A stretch of 64,000 bases of DNA from Diogma glabrata (GCA_963693315.1 OY856188.1:155337744-155401743), one strand, 5' to 3'; shown: positions 9,430 through 22,760, numbered from the stretch's first letter. Numbers and translations are program-made. Notes: generated by a model not told the origin, from the sequence alone.

Positions 9430-11300
9430 AGGATCTTGATGAAACTTTGGCAAATGATACAGGTTCACTTAAAAATGGAAGATCTGGATTCATTTCAAAG
9501 TTGGATAAAATGGCGGGGGTCTCCCGAACACCTCTAAGTTTAAACCTTGAATAACTTCTAATCCCGGACTATGATCTTATTGAAACATAGTATATAAGGT
9601 TTTAGTACAGCTTACAATATTTCTGCATACCAACTTCCGGTTTGTCACTTCCGGTTAAAAAGTTTTTTTTCCAGGTGTTTATCCCTACTGTAGCCTACAA
9701 TTACCGATCGATTTTCATGAAACGTTGGTAAAAGCTTTCCAGTAACATGAGAAAGATTTTATCAGCTTTTGGAGGACATTGGATAAAGGGTTTGGGGTCC
9801 ACCATACAATAGGTGGTTTTTTCCTCAATGTTTTTATGTTTGTTGGCAGCATAAAACATGCATTCGTGAATGAATTTTGATGACACTTTGGAAAAAGATG
9901 CAAACATGTATGACAAGGAACTGATTAGTTTTTGAGCGATAGTGAACAAAATGGTGTGGGGTCCCTGGAGCATCTGTTTTTTTTTAAGCTCTATAACATC
10001 TGTACCTGATAATTGAATTGGATGAAACTTGGTACATGAGTATTTAGTACGGTTCACAATAGTAATCTGTACCTGATAATTGAATTGGATGAAACTTGGT
10101 ACATGAGTATTTAGTACGGTTCACAATAGTTCTGCATCCCAACTTCCGGTTTTCCACTTCCGGTAAAATTTTTTTGTACTTTTTTGAAGTTTTTTCAGTG
10201 TTTTTATGTACACTACAGCCTACAATAATGAAGTGATTATGATGAAACTTATGAAAAGGGTTCCAATTAGTGTGAGAAGATAATTATCATTTTTTGGGAG
10301 TGATCAAAGTGGAGGGGGTCTACCATACAAATGCTGACTTTTCGCACTTTGCTTTTTAAGTTTATTAGGAGCATACAGAGTTTATTCATTAATTTATTTT
10401 AATGACACTTTGAAAAAAGATGGAGACTTAAGTAAAAAAGAACTGATTAGTTTTTGGACAATATTGGAATAAGTGGTGGGGATCCTCCCGAACACCTGTT
10501 TAATGTATCACATTTTTTTCAATGTTTGTTGGGAGCACACAGCATTCGCTTGTGAACGAATTTTGATGACACTTTGGAAAATGATTCAAACATGTATGGC
10601 AAGGAACTGATTAGTTTTTGAACGATATTGTACAAAGTAGTGGAGGGTGTCCCATACACCTGTTTTTTTGAAAGCTCAATAACATCTTTACTTGATAATC
10701 GAATTGGATGAAACTTGGTACATGAGCATTTAGTACGGTGCACAACAGTTCTGCCTCCCAATTTCCGGTTTTTTGCTTCCGGCAAAAAAATTTTTTTTTT
10801 AATTTTTGGAAGTTTTTCAGTGTCTTTATGCACACTACAGCCTACAATAATGAAGTGATTATGATGAAACTTATGGAAAAGGTTCCAATTAGTGTAAGAA
10901 GATAATTATTATCTTTTGGAACACATTGATCAAAGTGGGGGGCGGGGGGGGTCTACCATACAACTGCTGACTTTTCACACTTTGTTTTTTAAGTTTGTTG
11001 GGAGCATACAGACTTCATTCATTAATCAATTTTAATGACACTTTGAAAAAATATGAAGACTTAAATGACAAAGAATTGATTAGTTTTTGGACAATATTGG
11101 GATAAGTGGTGGGGGTCCTTCCGAACACCTGTTTATTGTTTCAATGTTTGTTGGAAGCATACAACATTCGTTCGTTAAGTAGTTTTGATGACACTTCGCA
11201 AAAAGATGCAAATATGTATGGCAAGGAACTGATTAGTTTTTTTAGCGATAGTGAACAAAGTTGTAGGGGGTCCTGCGAGCACCTGTTATTTTGGAAGCTC
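9430..11300 (+). repeat. Higher-order satellite, ~622-bp period made of ~150-bp units
   Basis: Three anchor motifs recur at constant spacing. CAGCCTACAATAATGAAGTG occurs at about 10218 and 10842 (624). AATGACACTTTGAAAAAA occurs at about 10413 and 11035 (622). GATGACACTT occurs at about 10567 and 11188 (621). Within a period, units of about 140-160 bp repeat TGAAAC/TGACAC plus TTGG and a G-run followed by TCC or TCT (for example GTGGGGGTCC). Earlier, more diverged units start near 9431, 9572, 9715 and 9878. No coding capacity. Confidence 0.8.
9998..10131 (+). repeat. 67-bp local tandem duplication in the satellite
   Basis: The block beginning ATCTGTACCTGATAATTG and ending TACGGTTCACAATAGTA occurs twice in direct succession (9998-10064, 10065-10131). 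This explains why the first satellite period is about 689 bp while the others are about 622. Confidence 0.9.
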
Positions 11301-11309
11301 AATACTACT

Positions 11310-11740
11310 GCTTTCTTTAATATTTTTATAATTAGAACTACGAAGTCTATAACATTGGTTATAGACTTACAAAGGGGCCTCCAAAGTTTTGTGAAAGTAT
11401 AAATGCTAATTTTTTTATATATTCTTTGGGATAGTATTAGAAGTCACGTCACCCATTGCCACACACTTACTATCGTGGAAACCCCCTGCCAGACACCCTT
11501 AAACTTTAAAGTTTAAACCTACTCCCTGCCAAAGCTACTATGATCCAAACTTCATATGTTGCTAATCGTTCCTACCTGAGTAGGGGGTATGCGCAGAGAA
11601 ACTTTCAGCTTTTATAAAATAACGAAGGTCTGGCCGTCGCGGGCTCTTGCTCTATTAGCTTTTAATTAAAGTATTTGATTTATATTAGCTCATTATATAT
11701 CCAGAACACTATGTTTTCAGAGCTGTGGTGAAGTAAGCCT
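11310..11740. other. No feature recognised
   Basis: AT-rich to mixed sequence with no convincing open frame, repeat or RNA motif that I could see. Confidence 0.3.
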
Positions 11741-14700
11741 ATGTATCAGCGTCGCAATATTTTTTCTTAAAATAGGTTAACTAAATGAAAAGAGCCGCAA
11801 GGACGATGTGTTCGATAGCTGCACCGGAAGTGTGTCAAAAAAATCATGAGTAGTAAACTTGAATGTGGAGAAATCTTGATGGTCGGAATGTGTATATAAG
11901 ACCGAAACCTTGATTATTAGTATTATAAGTGTGTCAAAAAATACTGTTAAGTGTTTCAAAAAAATACCGTTAAATTTGCCAAAACAAGCACATATGAATA
12001 TTTTTTGCTTAAAAATCGTTCAATTTAAGTGATGAGTAGTAACATTGAATGTGGAGAAATCTTAATGGCCGGCATCTGTATGTGAGACCAAAAACTGGAT
12101 TATTATTCAAAAGAATACCGTAAAGTGTGTCAAAAGAATGATTTTCATATATTTAATTTCCCAATTTGAGAGAAACATATGAGAGAGATATTAGGAAGAA
12201 CGAATAGAAACATATTATTGGAAACATTTTTGAGAAACATATTATGTGAAACATTTTTGACCAGAAATATATAAAAACTTTAAGAGCAATTGAATCGGTC
12301 ATTTCAAAAACCTCATAAGTCACTCAATTAGAATTTTTCAGAAATCAATAAAAACTGTTTCATACACAAACAAATGAGTTTAAAAGGACTTTTTTATGTT
12401 TAATTTAGTATTTGAGTGGTGAAAAATTAAAATAGTGAATAACCTATACAATTTATTAATAGAAATAATGAAAAAAACCTGAAAAACAGTTCCTGACTTA
12501 TGTTGTTTTAGCAAGAAATAGGGTTAGTGGTATAAAGTTTAATCAAAAAAATCGTAGTAATCATATTTTTTATTGCTTATTATTGAGAATTACACTTAAA
12601 AATAATCTTATTAACATTTTACATGTATTAATTTGTGATGTTTTAATATCTTTATGGTACATAGTTATATTCTCCATCATTCTTAATTATGAGTTAATTC
12701 ATATATAATAGTATAATACGTATATAATTCATATATAATTCATATATAATACGAATCCTCGAAAAGAGGACGAGTGTCATGGGTCCTTACCTGTGGGTCC
12801 TCTCGTCCTACGCAAGGATGCAGGACTGCTATCGCTATCGACTTACGTGGTTTTTACCCAGAATACGCATCTCCCTTTGAGGAACCATTTTCTGCAAAAA
12901 AAGCATGTTGGTAAAAAATGTGACTTAAGAGGTTTTTGAAATGAACGATTCAATTATTTGGATAACGTGTGTTAAAAAAATCGTTATCGCTTAAAAAACG
13001 TTCATTTTAAGTGATAACAAGTAGTAAGTAACATTGAGTGTCAAGAAATCTTGAAGGTCGGCATTGGTATGTGAGACCAGGAGCTTGATTACTGTATTAA
13101 GAGTGTGTCAAAAAATACCGTCAAGTGTGTCAAAAGAAATTTCATTTATTTTGGAACCAAATTAAAAAATAAAATTAATTATTTGTATGATATGAAATGA
13201 AATTGAACATGAAATTTGACATAGAATATGGTTCTATCCAGTTTCAACTCCTCCCAACTTAAAGGAAACAGTTGGAAAATATCAAGTTGTTGCAGATTAA
13301 ATGTTGTTTTTTAACAAAAATTGTAATTATTAGGGAGATGTTTCTGAAGTAATTTTTTGTGTGATTTCAAATTCCATGACTTCTGAATAACAGGAACAGT
13401 AGGAAGTTTGAATTTTCGATTATGTTATAATTATTGGAATGGTTTTGGAATTTTGAAATATCAATCTTTGGTTTTGGATTAATTTAAGGAATATTTTTAG
13501 AATTTCCAAAAAACTTTAAATATTTGATTTTGTTATAATGTTTGGAATATTTTTAGAATTTTGAAAAAAGTTTGTATTTTTGATTTTGTTATAACTTTTG
13601 CAATATTTTTAGAACTTTAGATAAAGTTTGAATTTTTGATTTTATTATAATTTCTGAAATATATTTAGAATTTTAAAAAAAGGTTGAATTTTTTTATTTT
13701 ATTTTGTAATAATTTTTCTATAATATTTTTAGAATTTTGAAAAAGTTTCAATTTTTGATTTGATTATAGTTTTTGGAATATATTTAGAATTTGAAAAAAG
13801 GTTGAATTTTTGATTTTATTATAATTTTTTGGAATATTTTTAGAATTTTGAAAAAAGTTTGAATATTTGATTTTGTAATAATTTTTGGAATATTTTTAGA
13901 ATTTTGAAAAAAGTTTAAATTTTAAATTTTATTATAATTTTTAGAATATTTTTGCAATTCTGAAAAAAATTTGAATTTTTGATTTTGTAATATTCTCTTG
14001 AATATTTTTGGAATTGTGAAGAATGTTGGAATTTTTATTTTATTATAATTTTTGGAATCTTGGAAAGAGTTTCAATTTTCGATTTTGTTATAATTTTTTC
14101 AAATCAATTCAGGTCTTTTTTTTAAACAAATAAATTAGTTATTTGTATGACATTAAATGTAATTGAAGGGTACAGGTGAAAAACAACGTAAGTCCATAGA
14201 ATCAAATTTCGAGAAAATTGAAGTTTTGTGTTTGAAGTCTTTAAAATGCAAAAAAAATGTGAATTCGGATTAAACAATGAATAGGCATGGTTCATAAAAG
14301 TGTTTTGAACCGGGGTCACCAGAGGCCTTAGTTGGTAAAAAATGGTGAGTTAAGTTGCTTTTCCCCTGTAAATTGGGTATAAAAAAAATGTTGCGAATTC
14401 TTTTCAATTGATTTATATGGGCTGGGTTTGATATTCATCAAAATTGAATATACCAACTGAAACCTTTTGTATTTCTTCGATAAATAGCAGCACTAACTTG
14501 ATGTCGAAAAAAATGGACTTACGTTGTTTTTCCCCTGTACCTTTCAATTGATTTAAGATCTGTTATAATTTTACTCCAACGTATAAATATTTCGTGTTAG
14601 TTTTGTAATAAACTTCTAAACAGAAATAAATAACTTGTACTTTTACAAAGAGTTTTATGTTTAATATTCATCGCTGGCCCAAAACAAAATGCATCGCTGG

Positions 14701-14785
14701 ACAGAAACCATATCCTCATAAAAGCCTTTTGTCAAAAACTATGTGAAAATCCTAAACACAGATCGAAGTCAAGATATCTGTTCTC
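11740..14785 (-). mobile_element. Family B repeat (possibly Helentron-like), 3-kb copy in reverse
   Basis: Reverse-orientation copy of the family at 19838-21461 and 37845-39895. Reading the minus strand from 14785: TATCTTGACTTCGATCTG, the block with ATGAGGATATGGTTTCTG, a TTACAAAACTAA block, then a long array (13400-14100 on the plus strand) of ~55-60-bp AT-rich units with TTTTTGATTTTATTATAA. After that come blocks containing GTGTGTCAAAA and TCTTGATGGTCGG (repeated near 11850, 12050 and 13050) and the GACACACTTCCGGTGCAG block at about 11810. No coding region. Confidence 0.65.
13400..14110 (-). repeat. Internal AT-rich tandem array of family B
   Basis: About a dozen imperfect units of 55-60 bp, each with the elements GAATTTTTGATTTT, ATTATAATTTTTGGAA and TATTTTTAGAATTTTGAAAA. 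The reverse-complement version occurs at 20090-20500 and 38080-39180. Confidence 0.8.
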
Positions 14786-14850
14786 TATCCTATCATGAAA
14801 TATTGGCCTTTGTCATATTTTATAGGTATCGGGTTATGAAAATTATGCAC
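14785..14850 (+). mobile_element. Short family A fragment
   Basis: CTATCCTATCATGAAATATT followed by GGCCTTTGTCATATTTTATA matches the segment near 26908-26950 of the long family A copy. Confidence 0.55.
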
Positions 14851-16456
14851 GTTCCCGGTACACACCGGGTATCTGAGTATCTGAAAATGGAGCTGCTAAT
14901 TCTCAGGTACTCGGTGCATCACTAACTTAGATTATTCTTATATGTTTGAAATAGCACAGCCTCTCAGTTATGACTTGACTGTAAATACTATGAAAATGAA
15001 ATATGCTCATGTTCATTACGCCAGCTATTTATAATTAAATTTAAAGGAGCAATTGCTATTTTATATTTTGACTGTTTTAAGAAAATGTGAAAAAATAAAT
15101 ATTATATATTATAAATATTCTCAAAGTATATTATGAAAATTTGCTGACAAACTTTTTTCATTATGGACAAATTTATTTATCATTGATAAAATATCAAAAA
15201 TTATATATTTGGTTATAATAAAAGCCAAAATGTCAGTTTTTTTCATTTCTTTTTATACAGTCGCATGGAGGAAGAAACTATTATTTTTCTGGTAGGGTTT
15301 TTTTCACGCAATAATTTTTAAAATTTAGAATCAAATAAAAAACATACGCGCGTCTTTGGGAACACATAACTTATTCTCAAAAAGACAGAAGGAAAATAAA
15401 AAAACGAGTTCACATAAGTCTATGCACGCTTAATATTAGTTGTGGTAATCGGTTGGGTTAACTTCAACCACACCCTTCTAACTTGCACAACTGTTGACTC
15501 AATTTCGTGAATCGGATTCACTATATTCACTCATTTGACGAGATTGAGACAACCTCATATCGGTTGGAAGTACATATATATTTCTTCATTATGTATAAAA
15601 CAGAGCTCACTAAAATTTGATGGAATCATATGTTTAGAACTAGTGGTGAGGTCACCTTATGGATTAATGTGCCTTCGGTTTTTGTTAACTTAATAAATTA
15701 TATAATTATTTGTAGATTTTTTCTGAGTTGTTTTTTTTTCTGGTTATAATTATTTTAAATATGAATATTTGTTTTTATCTATATTTAGTTATACATTTTT
15801 TGTACCCGTAGATGAATGTATAACATTCGAAACGCTTCGAATAAATACTATATACTTATTAAATATTGTTTTTGTGGAATTATTTTAACAATAATTTATT
15901 AACGTGTTATTGATTTAATTTATTTATTGATTTAAATTAAATTATATTTATTTTGCTTAATATGATTTCCCTTTTCCGGAAATCTCAATAATTTTCGGGT
16001 TCCGTTTAACTTACAGTAACCTACAGTACAAATATTATTTTTGTTGATGCCGTACATGTTCCATATAAAAACATATGCTGTCAATAAGTATGACTCACCT
16101 GTTTAAATTTCAATTCACTCAATTTTGTATGGCCGAGTTTCACTTTAAGCGTTATAGGTTTTCCATTTTATCAACTATATTACTCGACTATCGATTAATT
16201 GAATTGGAAAACCGGTGTATTAATAATTATTAATTTATATTTTAAATTAGTTCAGACTATTATCGCCATTTTCAGGTTAAAGAATAATATAAAAAATATT
16301 AAAAAAATTGCACATAAATGACACAAAATATGAAAAACTAAAATTAATTGAAAAAATTTGTAAAAAGAAAAACACTAGGAAAAAAAAACTTTCTTAAAAG
16401 CTACGTTGGCTTTTTCGAGAATATTTTTTTCAAATTTAGCATTTTGTTTGCACTCA
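14850..16456. other. No gene recognised
   Basis: Very AT-rich sequence with scattered short frames of no recognisable content. No clear repeats or element ends were seen. Confidence 0.3.
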
Positions 16457-16866
16457 TTTTTTTTAATAAAAAGTGTTGTGTTATAGGAATTACAATATGT
16501 GTCACAACAACACATTTTAAGACCTAGGTCCCACAACAATATGCGCTATGAGGCGTTGATGAACGCTTTTTTAATCCTTTGTGGAGTGAACGCCGCCGAG
16601 ACTATTGATTAGGGCAAAGCATTCCATTTGTACGATGTACGGACAAAGAAATCTCTCTGCATTCTGTCACTATGACATTAAGTGATCTCAACAGTTTGAC
16701 TGTTTGCATAAACCGATTGACGTGTAAAACGGGAAAAAGAATATGGTTGAGGAATGATGGATCTGATTTCATCGGAGTACTGGTGGTGACTTTGATCTAG
16801 ATGGGAGTCGAACCCGGGTCCTCCGAGTTTGAAGTTCAGCATGATATAACCATAAGACCACGCACA
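16457..16866 (-). mobile_element. tRNA-headed SINE with a LINE-derived 3' body
   Basis: Read on the minus strand, the element starts with a tRNA-like head (16802-16865): A-box-like TGGTCTTATGG and B box GGTTCGACTCC. The next part is similar to the C-terminus of a non-LTR retrotransposon polymerase in degraded form: FTRQSVYA and then, after breaks, FFVRTSYKWNALP. It ends in a 3' tail shared with the LINE remnant at 53229-53527 (GTTGTTGTGACACAT, ACACAACACTTTTTATT) and a short A-run. The chimeric structure suggests mobilisation by that LINE. No clear target duplication. Confidence 0.75.
16802..16865 (-). other. tRNA-like promoter head of the SINE
   Basis: Contains an internal RNA polymerase III type B box (GGTTCGACTCC) and an A-box-like stretch about 38 bp upstream. 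The position equivalent to the anticodon would read TTC, but the acceptor stem does not pair, so it is a SINE head and not a functional tRNA gene. Confidence 0.65.
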
Positions 16867-18469
16867 CAAATATTATTTGGGGATGTATAATTTAGTTTGG
16901 ACGGATTTAATAAGATTAAAATAATAATTATTTTTAATGTCTTACATCTTTATGTATATACATATTCAACTTTTTCCTTTTTTTAAATGAAAGTTCTTGG
17001 CTTGACGTCGAAGGTCAACCACGTCACCTGTTAGTTTAAATTATTAGAACTTACTTTATTATCTCTAATAAAATTTGTTTAATATTAATATATAAAACCT
17101 TAGGTCTTATAGAAATAACAAAATAATCTAAAACATATCGCTTATGATCAGCTTTATATTTTTATTTTTGTTATCTCTTTAAATAAATTTCAGATACTGA
17201 AATTATTTTCAAATTTAACAATCGACCCTTTTTATATATGTTTTTGTTTGTGTACAATATTTATGTTCAAGTAATAAAAAACAAAATAAAATAATATTTG
17301 ATGTTGGTTACGTTCATTTTACTACATAATTCAACAGTGAAGCAACAAACACACTTAAAACGACTGTTGCTTTTTTTTTTAAAGTCTATCAAAAGGATGA
17401 CACTTCAGATTCTTATAGAAAATTTATTTGCTTTTTCTTAGAAATAAATAATTTATGAAGAAAATGTTTTGAAAGTTAAGAGTGAAAATAAAATTAAATT
17501 AATGTTTATACGCATAAGGAGCGGTGCGGGATTAAACTAATGTGAGAGGCAGATGTTGGTTGGGGCCTATGTAAGGGTTATTATTACAATTAATGAAGTA
17601 TACAAATACGATGTGTAAAATTGAACGAATTATTGATTAAACCCGTAATATTTTTTCAAGAAATAAAATTTTCCATATAAATATTTAAATATTGAAAATA
17701 ATAATTTTTAAATGATTCGTTAAAATTTTGTCGTACTATAATAAATATAACTTAAATTACAATATTACTTTCCGCGATTTTTTAACCTACAATAATTTGT
17801 AATATCAGCAAAAATAAGTTCTCTGAATAAATCGCTTTCTATGCGCATGAGCGTTATACTATTTAGTCGGTTTTAGGTCATATCACAGAAAGAAATAATA
17901 ATTTTCAATTTAAAAAAAAGAATTCTTAAATTGAAAAACCGCCAAAATAAAAAAAAATCCATATAACTTTAAATGAAAACCATGTTAAATTAAAAAACAT
18001 TAGTTTTTTGGACTTTTGAAAATGATTTTTATTAACTCTAATGGTTAGAATGTTTTTTTTAACTCTAATGGTTAAATTTTTGAAAAAACCTTTAAAATTT
18101 AAATAAAACGGTAAATAAATCAAAAAATCTTTTTTGGTTTCAATGTTTAAAATTTTAAAATGCAAAACCAAAATCATAATTTTCGTCCCGAAATATATTT
18201 CATCAGATTTCGTCAAATTTTGTCATGGTTTATCGTAACCATCCTCACTTTAACGATTAATACAAGTGAATGTGACATAGTTTTTTTACATAAAATTAGT
18301 GTTGTAATAAAATACATATAAAGAAAATAGTTGAAAATTTTAAAAAATACCAAAAATAGTGACAAATAATTAAAAGAATTGTTTTAAGAAAATATTCGCT
18401 TTTAATATTGAATTAATTTCAATTTTTTTGAAGGATTTTTCGCCTAACGGTAAGTCTTTATACAGGTTT
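16867..18469. other. No gene recognised
   Basis: AT-rich DNA. The only structure noticed is a short direct repeat of AACTCTAATGGTTA near 18035 and 18062. Confidence 0.3.
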
Positions 18470-18665
18470 TGCAGTCCAAATTCAACATTTTGCAAATCAA
18501 ATTGAACTTTTGCAAATCAAATTTAACTTTTGACAAATCAAATTCAACTTTTTGCAAATCAAATTCAATATTTTGTAAATCAAATTCAACTTTTTGCAAA
18601 TTAAATTCAATTTGTTGCTCTTCAACTTGATTTGCAAAAAATTGAATTTGATTTGCAAAAAGTTG
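18470..18665. repeat. ~20-bp minisatellite that reverses direction at its right end
   Basis: About seven copies of a unit like TTTGCAAATCAAATTCAAC run left to right. Beyond about 18620 the same unit appears inverted (AACTTGATTTGCAAAAA, twice), so the right end can fold back on the array. Confidence 0.75.
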
Positions 18666-19343
18666 AATTAAAATAATAATAAAATTTCATTTCAAACAAT
18701 CAATTTTATTTTTTTCCAAAAAATTGGGTAAAAAAATAAATAAAAATCTTTTGACACACTTGACAACATATTTTTGACAAACTTATAATGCCATAATTAT
18801 AATAATAATTATAAAACGCTCAATAATAATAAAATGCTCAATAATAATAATAAAACTTCATTTCAAACAAACAACTAATTTTTTTTTTTTTTCCAAAAAA
18901 TTAGGTAGAAAAATAAATAAAAATCTTTCTTTTGACACACTTGACAACATTTTTTTGACAAACTTATAATGCAATAATCTAGTTTTTGATCTCACATACT
19001 AATCCCGACCATCAAGATTTCTCCAAATTTAATGTTCCTACTCGTAATCACTTAAAATGAACGTTTTTTAAGCCAAAAATATGAAAATTTGCTATTTGTG
19101 ACACACATAATGATTTTTTGACACACTTCCGGTACAGTTATCGAACACAGCGTCCTTTCGGACCTGTCCCTTGTGAATACCTATTTTAGAAAAAAAATTT
19201 TGAAGTCCCTCCAGCCGTTTTCTAGAATCAGTAGGTCCTAAAACGTCGAAAAATGCCAAAAAAGTAAGGGTAAGAATTTCACTTTTGGCTAATGAATGTA
19301 ATACTTAGGTCTTTCAGACCGAAGTAAAATTACAATCAAAGAA
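18664..19343 (+). mobile_element. Family B repeat, 3' part only
   Basis: Matches the right portion of 19838-21461. It has two ~145-bp units with TTTTGACACACTTGACAAC, then GATCTCACATACTAATCC, CTTCCGGTACAGTTATCG, AACACAGCGTCCTTTCGG and the end block GGTCTTTCAGACCGAAGTAA at about 19310-19330. Confidence 0.75.
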
Positions 19344-19650
19344 TCAGAAGAGTCTCTGGTGATTCATCTTAACACCCTAACAGAGTTGCAAGAAAAACTT
19401 GATTCAGTGCACAATGCTGCGTGGAAAAACCAGAATAGCATGCAACCGATGATAATATATGTTGGAGAGATCAAAACGATTGATCCACAAATTTATTTAT
19501 ATATTCTACAAATATTCATGTGGAATATTTATAGCTTAATGAAGAAAAACTTGTTTTAAATCATTTCAGGCCTTAAACCTGCAATATCCTTTAGCAAGCC
19601 AAAATATAAAAATTAGCTTAGAATTTCCTATTGATTATTTTCCAAGTCCA
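19328..19650 (+). pseudogene. Fragment of a transposon-associated C-terminal domain
   Basis: One frame reads ITIKESEESLVIHLNTLTEL, later QNSMQPMIIYVGE. After a frameshift near 19545, another frame gives CFKSFQALNLQYPLASQNI. As far as I recall, the order (QP-hydrophobic strand-VG, a short insert, then CFK-F-LN-YPL-) matches the C-terminal end of uncharacterised multicopy proteins in arthropod genomes. There is no start codon of its own and at least one frameshift. It sits directly against the end of the family B copy. Function unknown. Confidence 0.4.
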
Positions 19651-19837
19651 CATTATTACTATAAATAAAATAAACACATTTCATAAAAATATAATTTATT
19701 TATAATATTTATAATATTTAAATAACTTTAAAATTAAAAAATTAACTGCCTTGAAATTTTGTTTCAAAAATCAAATTATTCGTTTCAGTTTCTCAAATAT
19801 TTTAATAACAAACAGTTGTACTTTTAGAATAAAAAAT

Positions 19838-21461
19838 ATGGAGGGGCTGAAATCTCACAGCTCTGAGATATCAAGACTTCGGTCTGGGTTAAGGATTTAG
19901 TATATAGTATAAGTATATAGGATTTAGTATAAGTATATAGTTTTCAGCAAAATACTTTTATGAGGACATGGTTTTTAGTTTTGGGCAGCGATGTATATCA
20001 AACTTTGTTAAAGTAAAAGTATTTTTTATCTCTGTTTAAAAATTTATTACAAAACTAACCCGAAACATCAATACGTTGCCGGAAAATTATAATCAAAATT
20101 CCAAAAATATTGTTAAATTAAATAAAATCAAACTTTTTCAAAATTCCAAAAATATTCCAAATATTCTAATTTTTATTCAAATATTTAAATTTTTTCTAAA
20201 TTCCAATAATATTCCAAAAATTCTTAAAAATTCAAACTTTTTCCGAAATTCTAAAAATATTGCAAAAATTATTACAAAATCAAATATTGAAAATTTTTTC
20301 AAAATTCCAAGAATTATAATAAAATCAAAAATTAAAAATTTTTCAAAATTCTAAAAATATTCCAAAAAATTCTTACAAAATCAAAAATTAAAACTTTTGC
20401 CGAAATTCTAAAACTATTGCAAAAATTATTCCAAATTCAAAAATACAAACTTTTTCAAAATTCCAAAAATATTTCAAAAACTATAACAAATTCAAAAATT
20501 TCCATGTCCAATTTCATTCTAAATTACATTTACGTCATAAAAACAGCTCCATTTTATTTTCCAAAAAATTGGCTAAAAAAATAAATGAAATTATTTTTTG
20601 ACACACTTGACATTATTTTTTGACAAACTTATAATGCCATAATTCCCTATAATAATAATAAAATATCATGTCATACAAACTATTAATTTTATTTTTTCTA
20701 AAAATATTAGGTAAAAATTAGATAAAAACCTTTGACACACTTGACAACATTTTTTGACAAACTTATAATGCCATAATTCTCAATAATAATAATAAAATTT
20801 CATTTTAAACAAACAATTTTATTTTTTTCCAAAAAATTGGGTAAAAAAATTAATAAAAATCTTTTGACACACTTGACAACATTTTATTGACAAACTTATA
20901 ATGCCATAATTCTCAATAATAATAATAAAACTTCATTTCAAACAATTAATTTTATTTTTTTTTCCAAAAAATTAGGTAGAAAAATAAATAAAAATCTTTC
21001 TTTTGACACACTTGACAACATTTTTTTGACAAACTTATAATGCAATAATCTAGTTTTTGATCTCACATACTAATACTGACCAACAAGATTTCTCCAAATT
21101 TAATGTTCCTACTCGTAATCACTTAAAATGAACGTTTTTTAAGCCAAAAATATGAAAATTTGCTATTTGTGACACACATAATGATTTTTTTGAGACACTT
21201 CCGGTACAGTTATCGAACACAGCGTTCTTCGGACCTGTCCCTTGAATATACCTATTTTTAGAAAAAAAATATTTTGAAATCCCTCCAGCGGTTTTCCCTG
21301 CAGCGTAGGTAATGACGGACGGTAGACAGACATACATTTTTTTTTTGCTTTTTTAGAATCAGTAGGTCCTAAAACGTCGAGAAATGCCAAAAAAAGTGGG
21401 GGTAAGAATTTCACTTTTGGCTCATGAATGTAATACTTAGGTCTTTCAGACCCAAGTAACT
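19838..21461 (+). mobile_element. Family B repeat, near-complete 1.6-kb copy
   Basis: The left block is AAATATGGAGGGGCTGAAAT, then GAGATATCAAGACTTCGGTC. The right block is GGTCTTTCAGACC(C/G)AAGTAA. ACTTCGGTCTG near the left end and CAGACCGAAGT at the right end form an inverted pair, and GGTCTTTCAGACC can form a small hairpin. Between them are the AT-rich ~57-bp array (20090-20500) and four ~145-bp units with TTGACACACTTGACAAC (20570-21050). Subterminal inverted repeats, internal tandem arrays and an end hairpin resemble non-autonomous Helentrons, but no Rep/helicase gene is present, so this is a hypothesis. Confidence 0.7.
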
Positions 21462-21839
21462 GTAATTTTCAAAGTAAAAAATAAATTTTTACATCCATAA
21501 TATTATTTTTTAATTTAAATACCATTTTAATTTTAGACTAAAATATTGAAACATTTAATATAAACATTTTGGATTTTGTTTTAATAAAAAAATGTTTTTT
21601 CAAATCAAAACTCTCCAATTTTCTATTTAAATATAATTTTTTGAGGATCAAAAGTGGATTTTTTAAAAATAAAAATTAGAATTTTAAATTAAAAATTTTG
21701 TTTTTCTTTTATAATACAATGTTTTAGGTAGATTTCATATAAAAATCTACCTATTGCAATGGGCTTCATCTCGGAATTTCAGAAAAATTTTGGTGCCAAA
21801 CGACTATTAGCGGAGACGAAACGAGACGAAAGAAAAAAA

Positions 21840-22233
<394 letters not shown>

Positions 22234-22252
22234 GATATGAGATATAACGAAA

Positions 22253-22760
22253 ACGACCGGCACTCACTCTCACGGTCGCATTTGTTGAGGTAGATCAAAA
22301 AAATTTTCTGTACATGTGTGTTCTATCAATATCTCGAACATCAATTTGTGTTAAAAATAAACCTCTGCAGTTGGAGGTTTCTGAGTGAGCGGCTCCAACA
22401 AAAAAGCTTGTAAAACACAAAATGCGTTTGAATCAACCGGCACTCTCACGGTCGCATTTGTGGAGCCAAATCAAAAAACCTTCTGTAAACATGTGTGTTT
22501 TATTAGTTTTATTAATATCTTGGACAAGTTCGTAAATCAGAAAAATCTGACACATGGTTAAATAATTAGAGGCTTTATACTAGAAAAAAAAGTTCATTTT
22601 TTTAATCCGTTATAACGGCCGTTTGGATACTAATATTTTTAAAAACTTCATAAATTTAGAATCTGTGGAAACATTTTAATCCGTTTCATAAAAATATAAA
22701 CCTCTGCAGTTAGAGGTTTTTGACTTGTTGGCTTCAACAAAAAAGTTTGCAACAATCCAT
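22253..22760 (+). repeat. Imperfect tandem repeat, ~182-bp offset
   Basis: ACCGGCACTCTCACGGTCGC-type blocks occur at about 22255 and 22437. AAACCTCTGCAGTTGGAGG occurs at about 22361 and, with one change, at about 22699. Each of the latter is a hairpin (AACCTC/GAGGTT) followed by GGCTCCAACAAAAAAG or GGCTTCAACAAAAAAG. Confidence 0.7.

Noticed and set aside
16802..16865. tRNA gene on the minus strand
   Set aside because: A and B boxes are present, but the acceptor stem does not pair and the region runs straight into SINE sequence. It is a SINE head.
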